Source of the DNA: Globodera rostochiensis
Taxonomy: Eukaryota > Nematoda > Chromadorea > Rhabditida > Heteroderidae
Assembly (NCBI GenBank): GCA_018350325.1
Contig: JAEVLN010000021.1
Location: 1,302,001-1,366,000 of the forward strand
Direction: 5' to 3'
Length of the DNA: 64,000 nt
The notes under the pieces were generated by a model. That model was not told where the DNA came from. It was given only the letters and a program-made list of their open reading frames with translations, and made no database searches. The number at the start of each line of letters is the position of its first letter. Within the stretch, counting starts at the first letter, position 1. A program made the position numbers and the translations under genes. Positions 47,359 to 59,000 of this stretch are shown here, in pieces.

Positions 47359-50300
47359 TTATTCTCGCCATTTGTTCAAGTCTAACTGGGGAAACGCGGC
47401 ACACGCTGAGGTGCCGCCGCCCGCAAATGGCAGCAAAAATGCCGTGGATGGCACTTGGGTGATGCGATCGCCGTTGTCACAAAGGATGCGCGAAAGACTG
47501 GCAAAATATAAAGGGGCTGTGCTTGAGAATGCCGTTCTTGAATCCCAAAAGTGCTCAATTTTCGGCATAAAAAATTCTGTTTCATTTTGGCGACAGCACG
47601 GGCGCTCGAATGTGCCAGCTTATTTTGTTTGCCCACCTCGTCTTTTTGAGCTCTGCTAACTGTGCCGGCGAAAAGATGTTCGGATTCTCGAAGTAAAACC
47701 TGCAAATGCCAGAATAATGCCGAGACTCCGGCATGTCGGCATTTCCGAAAATGCCCTTTATATACCTGTCCCCGGCACGGCTCCGCTTGAACTGGTTGCC
47801 GATTATGCAAGCAAATGTTGGGCCGACAAGTGCACCCATTAAAGTGTCCTCAACCATTCCACCAACGTACAAATCGATGTCATCTGTGGCATAAGCATTT
47901 GGGGATTCACACCGGCAGTGATCGATGGGTTGATTTGTTTCACCCCGAATTGTTCTTTTTACCCCGATTCGTTCCCATTAATAAAAATGATAAAAGTGGG
48001 TAGAACCCCTGACCCTGCGTATTCGAACATTGGTCGAACAAATCACCCCACACACACCAGGAGAGACGTAAATGGAGGAGAGCGATCTGCGAATTGTGGG
48101 GTCCGTGATGTACTCCGCGAGCTCGTCAAAAGAATAGGCCACGCGCAGACCGCAAAATTGCCGCATTTTGTTGTAGCTGGGAATGCCGTGGTCCCTCCCG
48201 CGCATTATGTTCAACGTGCCGAGATCAGTGCTTAAAGAGTTGCGGCGTTTGTTTCTTAGCTTCAAATTTTTTTAATTGGCCGACTCGTGCAAAAATGTGA
48301 GGGGCAGACGGTTATTAATTAGCCGGAATATTATTCTGTCGACTCAATTTATTTTTGACTTATTGAGCGAGTTGGCCATTTGTCTCATTTTTGTTAAATG
48401 CCTTTTCGCTCTTTTGTCCCAGTTACCTTCTTGAAAACTGTTCTGGTTTAACTTTGATTCGAACATTGTTTACTTTGAAAACAGATGCTCTGTGACTGCG
48501 GGGGTCAATCGTTGTGGTCGCTTAATTGGTGTGCTCCACAGACCGCGCAACACCGGGTCAATGCCACCCTCGAACAGCAGCTTTTGCGATTTGAGCGTCC
48601 CTTCAAGAGGAATGTTTTAAGGGGAAAAGTTTGGCGGAAATTTACATATTTGGCGGCTTATATTTAATGTGCCAAAAATGGCACCGATTCTCGTCCTTTT
48701 TGGCACGATAATATGTATAAATGCACAGTAAAACAAATTGGCAGCATTTTTATCGATTTAAAAATTCAATTTTAATATGTCCCCCACCATCATTGAATTG
48801 AAAAGGACCCGCAGGTATTGGCCGCTCATTGGCACTCAGTCGAGAATATTGCTCCTGAATGGGATGCCATTGTGACAGTCAAACGATCCTATTTTTGACA
48901 ACTTCATGTCGAGACTTTGGTCAATGCCAAGAATCAGAGATGTAACCGGATTCGAAATTTACGGACCCGGAAATTTTTTGTTTCGGAGGGGGGGGGGGAG
49001 TGGGCTGAATTTAAATATTAATTAAAGATTCTTTCGAATTTTCTCATTTTGAAATATTAGATTGAAATTTTCAGTCAAATTTCTAAGAGTTCAAGAATTT
49101 CACAGATTCATTCCGGATTCCAGCGTTTTTTTGGAAACCGGAATTGCAGTTCACGGTGTTGGACATTTTTTGGCACCCGGTTACATCCCTGCCAAGAATG
49201 GATTGATTACCCATGCCTTCCAAAAGATGAAAACTATCGAAAGATCAAAACCTCTGATCAGACCCAAATTATGCCACTAATCGCAACTGACCACGATCGT
49301 TCCGTGCCCAAAACGAAAGGCGGCGGTGGTGAACTCGTTGGACACGCTGGGGTCCACGTTTGGTTCATATCCGTTGTAAGGGCCAAGCAGACGTTCAGCA
49401 GACGGGCCCAGCACGAGGGGCACGAACTCGTTGTAGAGGACGGCCTGGATCTCAGCACCCACAATCTTGCGAGTCTCCTGCAAGAATTATTTATGGGGTT
49501 TTTTTGGCACGGCACTTTCCCGAACCTGGAAGAGTCGGTCGCCACTCCAGGCGGGGTTCAACTTCTGAAGCACACGAGCAATCCTATAGAAAATTCAAAA
49601 ATCATTAAAACGCAATATTTAAAATAATAAAATATTTCCACTCGCCTGTTGTGTTCCCGGACGAAGATTATGTACAAAGAAGAAAGGCCAAGGAACTGGA
49701 ATTAGTTAGAGAGTTCAAATTCGGACCAAGATTGACCGGATTCATATGGAACGAATTGATCAGACTGAGTGTTCAGCGAGAGAGTGTGTGATCAGAGAGA
49801 GTGAGTGTTCAGAGAGTGTGTGATCAGAAAGTGAGTGAACAGAGAGAGTGAGTGATCAGAGAGACTGAGTAAAAGCATAAAGTGAGTGATCAGTGATGAG
49901 TGATCAGAGAGTGTGTGATAGTCGCCAAAAATGCCGAAATATGATCGGTCCTATTTAAGGATCGAAAACTCCAAAATAGGTAGTATTTTTAGGATCGTTA
50001 AAACGACGATATTTTCGACTAAAACCATGTTTTTCGTGCATAACTCGCCAAAACAAAACTGCACAAAAATAGGTAAAGCTTAAAAGTATCAGCCCTGAGA
50101 GAGTGAGTAAAAGCAATAAAGTGAGTGATCAGAGAGAGTGAGAGATCAAAGAGAGATACCATGTTTGATCGACTGTCGCCAGCCACAAAGGACGCCGCTG
50201 CGCAGGTGCCAATTGTTGAACCGCAACGGCTGCTGTCAAATGGCAGAACCATCATGTTGTTGAAGCGCGACATCTTCAATAAACCGGAACGGCCATCGCG

Positions 50301-52579
50301 CACCTTCAACCTAAACGCACGCAGGCTGACCTGATCAGAAATTATGGAGGCAAAATTTTACAGATCCCTGTAGTTTGATCCGTAAATTGTTGAGCCGTCC
50401 ACAAATGCGGTGTTCTCGTTGAGCTGTTCGCGCGGCATTCCCTGGACACCAGTGCCGCAAACGGCGGATGACCTGGGTATTGTTAGACAGCCCTTCTGGC
50501 GAAACCTGGGCTTTTTAGATCACTCAAAGTTTCAAAATCTTGGATAGCATCAATCATCACTTTGCATTGGTGTCCTGGTTCGAAATTGGCACTGGCACAC
50601 ATTTGTTGGCAACCGGTGCGCAAGTGGCACACGTATCGGCTGATGCGTGGGACTGAATTGACTCAGATGAACTGATTATTGGGATAAATCAGGTCGAGAC
50701 TGAGCCATAGCCACATAATAATCAAGAGTAGAGTTGGCCTGGATTGGTTGGGATTATCCCGGTTTTTGGACTCCGATCCAGGTTTTTGAAAAATCAAAAT
50801 CCCGATCGGACCGGGATTACCGGGATAACCCTAAGAATAGGATTTTTGAACAAAAAGGCAGGTTGGTTGTGGTGTAGTGGTAAGTGGTGGGGGCAGTTTT
50901 CACAAGTTTTTCATATTTTTTTTTAGTTGGACGAATTCACTGAACCTTGCCTCCCCCTGGTTTGATTATTACAGCAAAACAAGTTTTGGGGAATTTTGAA
51001 ATGCGAAAATCGGACTGTTTTAGCCATGTCCTGTGCCATGAACTGTCCCCATTGCATGAACAGCGAGTTGATTTGATCATGAAGGAATGCGGTCGCGTTG
51101 GCCAGCAGATGCCGGGACGCATCTCGAGCGGTTGATCTTCGGCCGAGGCCTGGAAAAGATTTTTGAATTTGTTGAGCATTTTTACAATTTGTTTACCTGC
51201 CGGTTCCGTAAATCCGTCGGCATATTCGGACGGCAGATGCCTGATCAAATGGAACAAATCACTTCCAAACAGTCAACGCATATGGAATTAAAGCCCGGAC
51301 AACCCCATTTTTCGGGATCTTTCGTCCAAATCCGATGCCGATTCAATCCCGGTAGGGTAGGGGTCAGTCCCGCCCCAGCGACTTTGAGACATCATATCTT
51401 TATTTACACTGGACTAAATCACTTAAGCCTTGTACCATTGGAAAGTTCTAGATGCATAGAAACTATTTGTAAAACAAACTAAGCAGTAAATCATAAAAGT
51501 TATGATCAAAAAACCCGATTTTTGGAAATTTTAATTAAACTTTTTTTGAAGCTTATCAAACCACTTCAACTTTGTTGTACTGCTTCTTTTACTCATTTAG
51601 AGCTTTCGAATGGTATAAGATTGTTCTGATGCTTCAAAGTCGCTGGGACGGGACTGGCCGGGACGGGACAGGATCCCGGTAAACCCAGTTTTTGGACAAG
51701 ACCTAATGCCAATCAATTAAAAAATTTCAAAAAATGCTCAGGCGGACGTGAGATCCCGAAAGTGGGACCCCGGATGCTTCTGATCCCGTCCGGGCTATAA
51801 TATGGAACATTGTGTAAGCAAACAAACAACGCACCTCATATATGGCCTAAAGGCAGCGCCAACAACAGGCCAATCCAAATTGTTGCACACTCCGTCAATG
51901 GATCGGTACGCGAGATGATAGCACAATGCGCGGGAACAATCGCCGCCGGCGCTGATCTGAAACCAGCGGAGGCGCGCATTAAAATTGCTTGCTGATCAGT
52001 TGTAGTTAGCCGATCTTGTCGGCGGGAGCTTGTGATCAATCAACTGATCACTGATCAGTCAACAGCGCCCACTGACCACCCATCAAATTGCACTAACCTG
52101 AGGTACACATGCGGAGGAATCCATTGTTCTGCTGATGTCCGCCGGAGACAAACTTTGTCGGGAAGAATAATCATCGATCGGATTCAGCCTTCCCGCTCGG
52201 ATCAGCTGATCGGCGGTGATTGACGGGTTTCTTTGATCACATGACCGCAACACTTGCCCAAATTGTCGATTTCCAGAGTTGATTTGGGCATATGCGCCAC
52301 CAAATTGATTCATATTTCTATTTTGACTGTTTTGGCCTCTGCGTTGGCTATTTCCGGCACGAAATTGGTCATTGCCGGCACCAAATTGGCTATTTCCGCC
52401 TTAATTTGTGGGGTAAATGACGTCATCTCCTACCGATGTTTTCGTCACCTACCCATTGTAGATGGACTGTAGGCACCGTAACCGTAACCGCTATCGTATT
52501 GTCCATCAATTACAACTGTAGTCACCAGCAGAAGCAGTGTAGTCACAACAGCGACAGTTGTTTGAAAGACGCTTGACAT
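47359..52579 (-). CDS. animal heme peroxidase with altered distal-His motif
   Basis: Sixteen exons found: 52453-52579, 52098-52399, 51835-51991, 51197-51261, 51016-51149, 50561-50652, 50362-50472, 50160-50325, 49646-49695 (GC donor), 49526-49583, 49295-49477, 48474-48600, 48058-48254, 47766-47883, 47637-47699, 47359-47497; about 695 residues plus a missing piece between 49295 and 48600. It has a signal peptide ([18 protein letters not shown]) and an Asn/Gln/Gly-rich prodomain. Family motifs: [56 protein letters not shown] (proximal His), [43 protein letters not shown]. Such nematode enzymes cross-link cuticle or defend against oxidants. The distal motif reads [13 protein letters not shown], where family members have DHD: the heme-linked Asp and distal His are Ala and Gln. 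Activity is doubtful. The exon 2-3 junction is uncertain in phase. Confidence 0.9.
48935..49191. mobile_element. hAT-like MITE in a peroxidase intron
   Basis: It begins CAGAGATGTAACCGGATTCG and ends ACCCGGTTACATCCCTG, with the exact 8-bp duplication CCAAGAAT (48927-48934 and 49192-49199). It lies in the interval where the peroxidase model lacks an expected segment. The left junction recurs at about 28980-29010. Confidence 0.9.
49765..50155. repeat. GAGTGAGTGATCAGAGA low-complexity tandem
   Basis: Imperfect tandem copies of GTGAGTGATCAGAGAGA lie in the peroxidase intron between the exons at 49646 and 50160, interrupted at about 49920-50095 by a segment ending ATCAGCCCTG, like a TIR-element terminus. 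TGATCA and GATCAG are the core of the array. Confidence 0.7.
51340..51690. mobile_element. inverted element in a peroxidase intron
   Basis: GTCCCGCCCCAGCGACTTTG near 51368 is matched by the inverse CAAAGTCGCTGGGACGGGAC near 51637. The arms relate to the ACTCCCGTCCCGG element at 33250-33925. The target duplication is not clear. Confidence 0.55.
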
Positions 52580-55500
52580 TGGCGCAAAATGGTTCGCTAA
52601 CTTAATTTGAAAAGTTCGAATTTTAAATTAATTAAATGTCGGATTTTGGGACCGGGATTTGAGATCTAGTATCGGGAATAAAAATCCCAAAACTTGGGGA
52701 CTCTCGATCCCGGTCTATTTTTAATGTCAGCATCCCGACCGGGGTCGGGAATTATTTAAAAAACTTTTAAAAAGGTAATATATAAATTGTAAAAAATCTT
52801 TTGTTTTTTATTGATACTCTTTGTGTAAGTGAAGGTTATTAATATCAATCCATGAAATTTTTGTTAAGAAATTAGTCCAAAGCAACTAAATTTGCTGTTT
52901 TTTTGTGTCATTCGCTGTTTTTTGGATGATGTCTCGAGGTTGATTATGTTAGCTTGACCTTGAAGCGGAAAAAAGAGTTCGTTCAGTTAAAACAATTTTT
53001 CTTTTTTTGTTTACGATGATAATTTTAGGGAAAAAATCCCTGTAAACAACGAAATCTTTTTTGGAAAACCACAATTATGCGCTGTGATAGCCCTTAAAAT
53101 TTTTTTCAAATCTTTAAGATTGAATTTCAAATTCCGTAAAAATCACAATTTCCGCAATAATCTTGAGTATCGAAACTTAACCAACCAAAAATTTGTTTTA
53201 GTCTTTTTTTTACTTTAAAGATCGAAGTTTAAACTAAAGATGAATTAAAACGGCAAATTGATTTTGTACTTGTTGAAAGCTGAACTAAAAACACGTTATT
53301 TGCTAACTTCTCTTCAAAAAACATCTTTTTAATCTAATATACTTTTGTATATTTAAAAAATCCGTTAATCCCGGAGGGATTTAAGATTTACCGAGAGATT
53401 TTGAAATAAGAATCCCGAATGGACTCCCGTCCCGATGAGTTTGCGATTTTTAAGGATTCAAGATGGGAGTCCCGAAAAATCCCTGCGGTATCCCGATCCC
53501 GTCCGTCTAGTTGGCATTGGCACCAACGAGATTTTTGGGATCCCAAGACAAAAATCCGACAAAAATTTTTGCCAGGGTTTTCTTTACTTTAAAATCGCGA
53601 AAATTAAGAAAGAAATTTGGGGCTTAGGGATAAATACCGGCAACATTGTTTCGATTTTTCATCAAAAAGAAATTCTACCTAAAATTAAAATTGAAATGAA
53701 TGATTTCATTGAATTGTCTGATCAATTTGTTTATGTTTTTAAACCGTTTTCGACAAATATTCCCCCCCCCCCCCCCCCCCCCCCCATTAATTACTCAATT
53801 TAAATCAGACGATACCCCCCAAATTGACGAATTGGACAAAGTGAAGTGAATTTGTGACGCATTGTAAAGGTAAAAGACAAAATGACAATGAATGAATGGG
53901 ACGAAAAACGGCGGGAAAATTAGGCAAAAAAATTTTTGAAAAATTAACCAAATATAAACAAAAATAAATTAGTTAAAGTCTAATGTTTCACGTGTTTTTT
54001 GTGAAAATTCTTTAAATTAAAAGTTAAAATTTGGGGGTTTTTTAAAATCAATGTTGTTGACAATTATAAATCTTCAAATTTAAAATTTGCGTTTATAAAC
54101 AAAATTGACGGTTTGTTTATGTTTGTTTAAAAATTGAAAAGTACCAAAAGTTGGACACGCTTTTGCACAATGCAATTCCCGATGCGGCCCAGCTGCTGCT
54201 GGCGAGGAAGGGGAGGAGGAGGCGCAAGAAAATGTTGTGTGCCATTTTTTGTATCAAATTCCGAAATATTGAATTAAAATTTATTTATTTTTATAGGAAA
54301 AAATCGAATTCTTAATATGCAACGTGAATCTAAAATTTTAGGCATTCTTTAAAACGCATTCACTTTTCTTTGAGATGCTAATATTAAAATGGTGGGGACA
54401 TTCGATTCATTTATTATGTGGAGGGGGGGGGGCGGGGCTCGTGTTAGCGTCTAATGTGATCAAATCGGGTTCTGATCAATATGAAAATTTGTGGATCACC
54501 GAAAACACTTCACTTTGATCACTCTCCACTCATAAAAACTTAGTGTTTCAGATTTTCCGAAACCTTCTCCCCAACAGTACGCCTACATGATGAGTCCTTC
54601 CTTCCCTATCGATTGGTCTGCCATTGCAGATGAATGTGCTGTGTGGATCAGGGATGGGAGTCGACGCCCTCAAAAAATTTCGGAACTCGGAATTCCGGAG
54701 CTTAAAAATTTTTCGGAAGTCGGAATTCCGACCATCCCTGATGTGGATCCAGCCAGCTGCTGCTGTTCTTCACGATCTCCACCATCCAATTTATTTCCCG
54801 AAACTTTCTCCTTTCCTGGTCACTGCAAATAAAATTTGTGATTCTTCCACAGACGGGCAAATTGCTGTGACGGTGTTGTGGTTAATGGGGATGTACGCCA
54901 TGGTGCTGAACTTGCTCCACATCGTTTTGTTGACCTGTTCGGACTACCTCCGCGAACATTAACCGCGAAGGCGATGACCGACTTGAACATCCGGGTCCGG
55001 GCTGTGCGTTGAGTTGGTCACCTCGTTCTTGAACACCGTTGGGAAGGAAATCGGTCCCACCATAACGCAAGAATAAAGCAACAGACGGGAATAGATGCGC
55101 ATTACCTTCACGTATATCAAATAAATGAGAAGGACGTTGATTTGTGAGGAGCATCCCCAGCAAAATGCTGCCCGCGGCGCTGACATCGGCTCTTTCCTTT
55201 AATGCCATTATTGGTATGGTATTGGGGTCAGAGGGATCTGTAGACGAAGTGCGTCTTGAAGGCGTTGAAAGCGCTTGGTGAGAAAGAACAGCGATTTGAG
55301 CAGTGGGTTCCCGAGGCCGTAGACCATTTTGTCTTTTGCCTTTAAAAAGACTCCAGGCATTGTAGAAATAAAAGGCTTATGCCAATCAAAGAACAAAAAG
55401 CATTTAGCATTTAGCAATAATAAATAATTTATTATTGATCCAAAGCAAAAATAAATAAATAAATATTTTTGTAAATTAAGAAAATAAAGTGAAAAAATAA

Positions 55501-55871
55501 AAATAAGTAAAAAAACTGATAACAGAGAATGATAAACAGAACAAATAGGTGAGTGAGTGACCAAATCATTTATTTATTCGTTTATTGTCGAACACTTGAA
55601 CCTCTAGATACAAACATGCCCAATTGGTCAATGCTTTAAATTCATCGGTTTGCTTCCATTTGCGTGGGACCCCCCCCCCCCCCCACCCCCACTCCCCAAT
55701 GGCATCGATCTGCTTCCCACTCTCAAACAAATTCAGGCTGTTCGCCACCCTCCTGAGGCTGCTGTTTCTTCAACTTCGTTCTCCTCCTCTCCATCAACGA
55801 AAATGCCCATTTGATGAGCGCGGGGAAAGGCGGAAGAACCTAAGGTAATTAAAGTCTGTCAGCTTGTGTAA
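52580..55871. other. intergenic; contains one copy of a 1-kb duplication
   Basis: 53030-54160 is duplicated at 59440-60355. On the minus strand, 55370 down to 54880 holds hydrophobic or helical frames (FFLTKRFQRLQDALRLQ; VLLIYLIYVK) that look like membrane-protein exons but did not join into a model; this could be a degraded receptor gene. G/C homopolymers occur near 53765, 54425 and 55670. No complete gene is supported. Confidence 0.45.
53030..54160. repeat. duplicated segment, copy 1
   Basis: Shared markers in the same order as 59440-60355: TATGCGCTGTGATAGCC, AATTCCGTAAAAATCAC, TTTGTTTATGTTTTTAAACC, a long C run, CCCCCCAAATTGACGAATTG, GTGACGCATTGTAAAGGTAA, and GTTGGACACGCTTTT at the end. 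The copies differ by many small indels, so the duplication is not recent. Confidence 0.8.
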
Positions 55872-58804
55872 TTACGTCTCCAAATGACTCTGACCGCCAA
55901 CAAAGCACGGAAGGTGAACACCCCATCCGTATTTGTTGGCCTTATACCGGCGTCTCGCATAGACAAGGCCAACCGCCACCAAAGAAACCTAAACAGTGGA
56001 TTTAACCCACCCAAAATGCAATTTTTCAAAATGACCATGCAAATTAAGAAGACACCAAATTTGCCCGTTGAGGACGACGGAGTCGGGTCGCACAAGTCGT
56101 TCAGTTTGTTGGCATCGTACAGACTGAGACCTTCGAGCTCGGATGGGTATTTACAGCTGAATTTTTTCAAAATTTGCAAATATTGAACAAAATTCCGGAT
56201 GGAATACGTCGGCTCGTCCGTCTTGTAAACGGTGCGCATCACATTCTTCATGTCCAACAACCACTTCAATTTGCAATCACAGACCTTGAATAGGTACCCA
56301 TTTTGCTTACTTTCAGAAAATTGGTTGAAATTAGCGTACGAATGGATTTCCGTTTAGTTTTATCACGTCCATACTCTTCCAATATATTGGCGACATAACC
56401 TCGGCACTCAAAGTGCTCAAATTGCACTGCTGCAAATTCAACTTGCTGAAATTGCGAGGCGAGTCCAATCCAAAAACATTTGGTTCCAACAATCGCAATT
56501 TTGTTGAGTAGGCAAAGTCCAGAAACTGTAAATTTGGTGGTAACAACATTTCCTTCTGTTCCTAATAGGGTTGAGCGGGGCCGGGGACTTTTGGGAAAAA
56601 CCGGGACCGGGACTTGCCGGGACCAAAAAACCGGGACTTTTCAATTTTCAAAAATCCCGTCGCGACCGGGATCTGAAAAAACCGGGAAATCCCGTCCCGG
56701 TCTCGGTACCGGTCCCGCTCAACCCTAGTTCATAATAATTCCACCTTCAACTTCTTCAATCCCTTGAACGCGTTTGTTCCAATTTTCAACAAATATTTCA
56801 TTTTTCGCATATCTGTGCGCGAATTCAATTGCAAAATATTCCAATTATAATCCTTTTGCACCTACAAAGTTTTTCCAGCCCAGGCACTGTGGTCTGAAAG
56901 GCGCCCTCCTTCAACTCCTTGAGATTGGTGGAGGACATGGCGAGATGAGTGAGTGAGTGAAGCGACGAAAGAGCTAACGGAATTCTGTCGAGGGGATTGC
57001 CGGACAGTGACAGGCCGCGCAAGGACCTGTAATTGACTGAAATTTGTTATTTTCGCCCCTTTTGTTGTACGTCAAATTCGCAAAAATGTCTTCGCCCAAC
57101 TCTTTGATGCCGCATTTGTTCAATGAAAGCACTTCCAGCACATCAAAAGCATTGGTGAATACCTGCGAAATTTGTAGGACATAAAAGTAAGGGTGGACAG
57201 GACCGGGACTACGGGACCGGGCCTAAATTTGGTCCCGGTCAAAAAAAAACCGGGACTACTAGACAAAAACAAGAAAAAAAAATGTTTGGTAAAAAATGGG
57301 ACCATTATAAGAGCATTTTAAAGGAATTTTGAAAAACCATTCAGTGCCAAAATGGAAAAAACAAACTATTTCAGTACTGGTCCCGGTCCCGGTCCCGACC
57401 AACCCTTCATAAAAGGATACACTCGCCCGGTGGGACTCGAACCCACATCTTCCCTTTCCGTGGGGAGAGCTCTAACCCATTGAGCTACGGACGGTCACTT
57501 TAGAGGTACTCCCAAATGAAAATTTTCAAAAGCCACATTTAGCAGGCAAAAAACTTGCCGACTGACCCCTCTCGAAAGTTGAATTTCTCGATTTCCGTCC
57601 AACACCAACTTTTTCAGTTGACTCAAATTGTCAAAAACGCCCTTGTCCAAGGTAGTGATGAAATTGTAGCCCAAGTACAAATGATGCAAACTCTTTCCCA
57701 AGCCGGGCGTGAACACATCGCTTCAAGGAATAAAAAAACAAAAATATTATTAAAATTAAAACAAATTGAAATTCATTTCTGTTCTCTATTATTTATATTA
57801 TCTTTCGGGGTAAACCCAATCATCCATACCCAACTTATCCATACCCATCTATCCATATCCAACTCATCCATGGAGCATAACTTTTTTGAAACTTGTCCAA
57901 TCACAAACTTTACCTTAATGTTAGCTTCAACTCTTCGAGATCTATCGAATGGCGTTAAGCTTTCTTAATCGGTTAAGGTTGAAGCAAGTTATGCTCCATG
58001 GATGAGATGGGTATGGATGAGTTGGGAGGGAGCCTATTCTTTCGCATCGTTTTACACGCTGATCTGTTCGCTGACGAGTTTGTTGTGGGTCAACATCAGA
58101 ACTTGCAGTTTGGTGAACTGGTTGAAAGTGCCGGGTTGAATGTCGGATATTAAATTGGACGAAAGGTCCAAAGACAACACATTGGTCTCTTTGCCCGGTA
58201 GAATTTTGTCCTAAAATATTTATATTAATTCTTTAAATATTAATTAGTAAAAAAAGAAATGTTAATTAATTAAACTTACCTTGATGAGATATTTTATTTG
58301 GTTTTGCTCCATGTGCACAACCGACGGATTAAAATTTTTCGGCAATTCGGCGTCAGTTGTGGCCAAATTTTGAGATGCACACAAAAGGTCACTTCGGCCA
58401 CCATTCGAGTCGCAAATGCAAATTTGTTGTTTCTCATCTGGAATTAAATGAGAAAATTTGTTCCAATTTGGGGGGGGGGGATTAGGGCAATTTGTTTTTG
58501 TTCAAATTTTAACAAAATCAACAAACCCCCGGAGCAAAACTTTGAACGATTCGTCTTCGACCATTTGCCCTCATCCCAGTCTGTGTAGTCCAATTCTTCA
58601 GTAGTTGCGTCATAACTGTCATCCTCAAACGATGTTCGTTCCCTATTTTTTTTTTGTTTTTGAAAATTAAAGAATTGGAAGGCTTCTTAACCAAGACTGT
58701 TTTTGGGCACTGGACAAAAGCCGCGCCTTTGTGCTGTTGACACGGACGGAAGCGTTCGAACTTATAAACAGAAATAAAATTGAAATAATTTGTTGAAGAA
58801 GCAT
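55872..58804 (-). CDS. single-pass leucine-rich-repeat membrane protein
   Basis: Exons 58692-58804, 58527-58642, 58280-58437, 58058-58210, 57567-57720, 57071-57162, 56866-57026, 56745-56812, 56340-56555, 56036-56284, 55872-55988; about 531 residues. It has a signal peptide (MLLQQIISILFLFISSN), an acidic segment, an LRRNT-like Cys cluster (QQICICDSNGG), then LRRs such as VLSLDLSSNLISDI, LHHLYLGYNFITTL and LRGLSLSGNPLDRIP, an LRRCT starting VCDCKLKWLLD, a transmembrane helix (FGVFLICMVSLVAVGLVY), and a 20-residue tail. This is a type I extracellular LRR protein, as used in adhesion or matrix organisation. All junctions agree in phase except exon 4 to 5, which is off by one base. Three introns contain transposons or tRNA-like repeats, and one intron consists almost entirely of a transposon. 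Confidence 0.85.
56566..56727. mobile_element. hAT-like MITE forming most of an LRR-gene intron
   Basis: It begins TAGGGTTGAGCGGGGCCGGG and ends CGGTCCCGCTCAACCCTA, flanked by GTTCCTAA (56558-56565) and GTTCATAA (56728-56735), seven of eight alike. It is 162 bp. The splice donor lies 17 bp from one end and the acceptor 10 bp from the other. Confidence 0.88.
57188..57407. mobile_element. hAT-like MITE in LRR-gene intron 5
   Basis: It begins TAAGGGTGGACAGGACCGGG and ends CCGGTCCCGACCAACCCTT, with the exact 8-bp duplication CATAAAAG (57180-57187 and 57408-57415). The interior repeats CGGTCCCGGTCCCGG. Confidence 0.88.
57422..57494 (-). pseudogene. tRNA-like sequence in an LRR-gene intron
   Basis: The minus strand gives a 73-nt cloverleaf-like sequence: acceptor CCGTCCG with CGGGCGA (one mismatch), D-arm GCTCAATGGGTTAGAGC, and T-arm GTGGG-TTCGAGT-CCCAC. 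The anticodon stem is poor (TCCCC against GGGAA, with position 33 C instead of T), so the anticodon is unclear. Strong A and B boxes suggest it could be transcribed, but as a tRNA it is probably a pseudogene. Confidence 0.6.
57815..58025. mobile_element. foldback element in LRR-gene intron 4
   Basis: CCAACTCATCCATGGAGCATAACTT-type sequence at 57860-57890 is inverted at 57985-58025 (AAGTTATGCTCCATGGATGA, then GGGTATGGATGAGTTGG). The left arm has extra tandem copies of ATCCATACCCA. No target duplication was recognised. Confidence 0.65.
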
Positions 58805-58883
58805 TTCAACGATCGGACAGTGTAAGAAAGCGAATGTGTTCAGCGTCTGGCTGAAACGGGTAAAAGCTTATGGCGCCGTGGGC

Positions 58884-59000
58884 ATAGGATCCCCATAAAA
58901 AGCACGGCTTTTGGGACGGACGCAACCGGTAGCTCGGACGGTAAGAGCATTGGTTTGGGACGCTTCCGGTCCGAAGCCCACTCAAGCCAAAAGTGTCCCG
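58884..59000 (+). repeat. tRNA-derived repeat (SINE-like), copy 1
   Basis: TAGCTCGGACGGTAAGAGCA is a good A-box/D-arm, and GGTCCGAAGCCC about 40 nt later approximates a B box. The sequence from ATAGGATCCCCATAAAAAGC to the A box recurs at 60781-60854. A telomere-like block follows (59010-59100: TTAGGCTAGG, CTTAGGCCTAAGC). Confidence 0.6.

Noticed and set aside
53435..53803. 122-codon plus-strand frame
   Set aside because: It spans transposon-like CCCGATCCCG words and a C-homopolymer, and the homologous copy at 59.9 kb is not open.
54880..55370. A GPCR or innexin gene from hydrophobic minus-strand frames
   Set aside because: The pieces do not join in phase and show no family motif; left as unassigned sequence.
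57422..57494. Functional tRNA
   Set aside because: The anticodon stem pairs poorly and position 33 is not T; kept only as a tRNA-like pseudogene.
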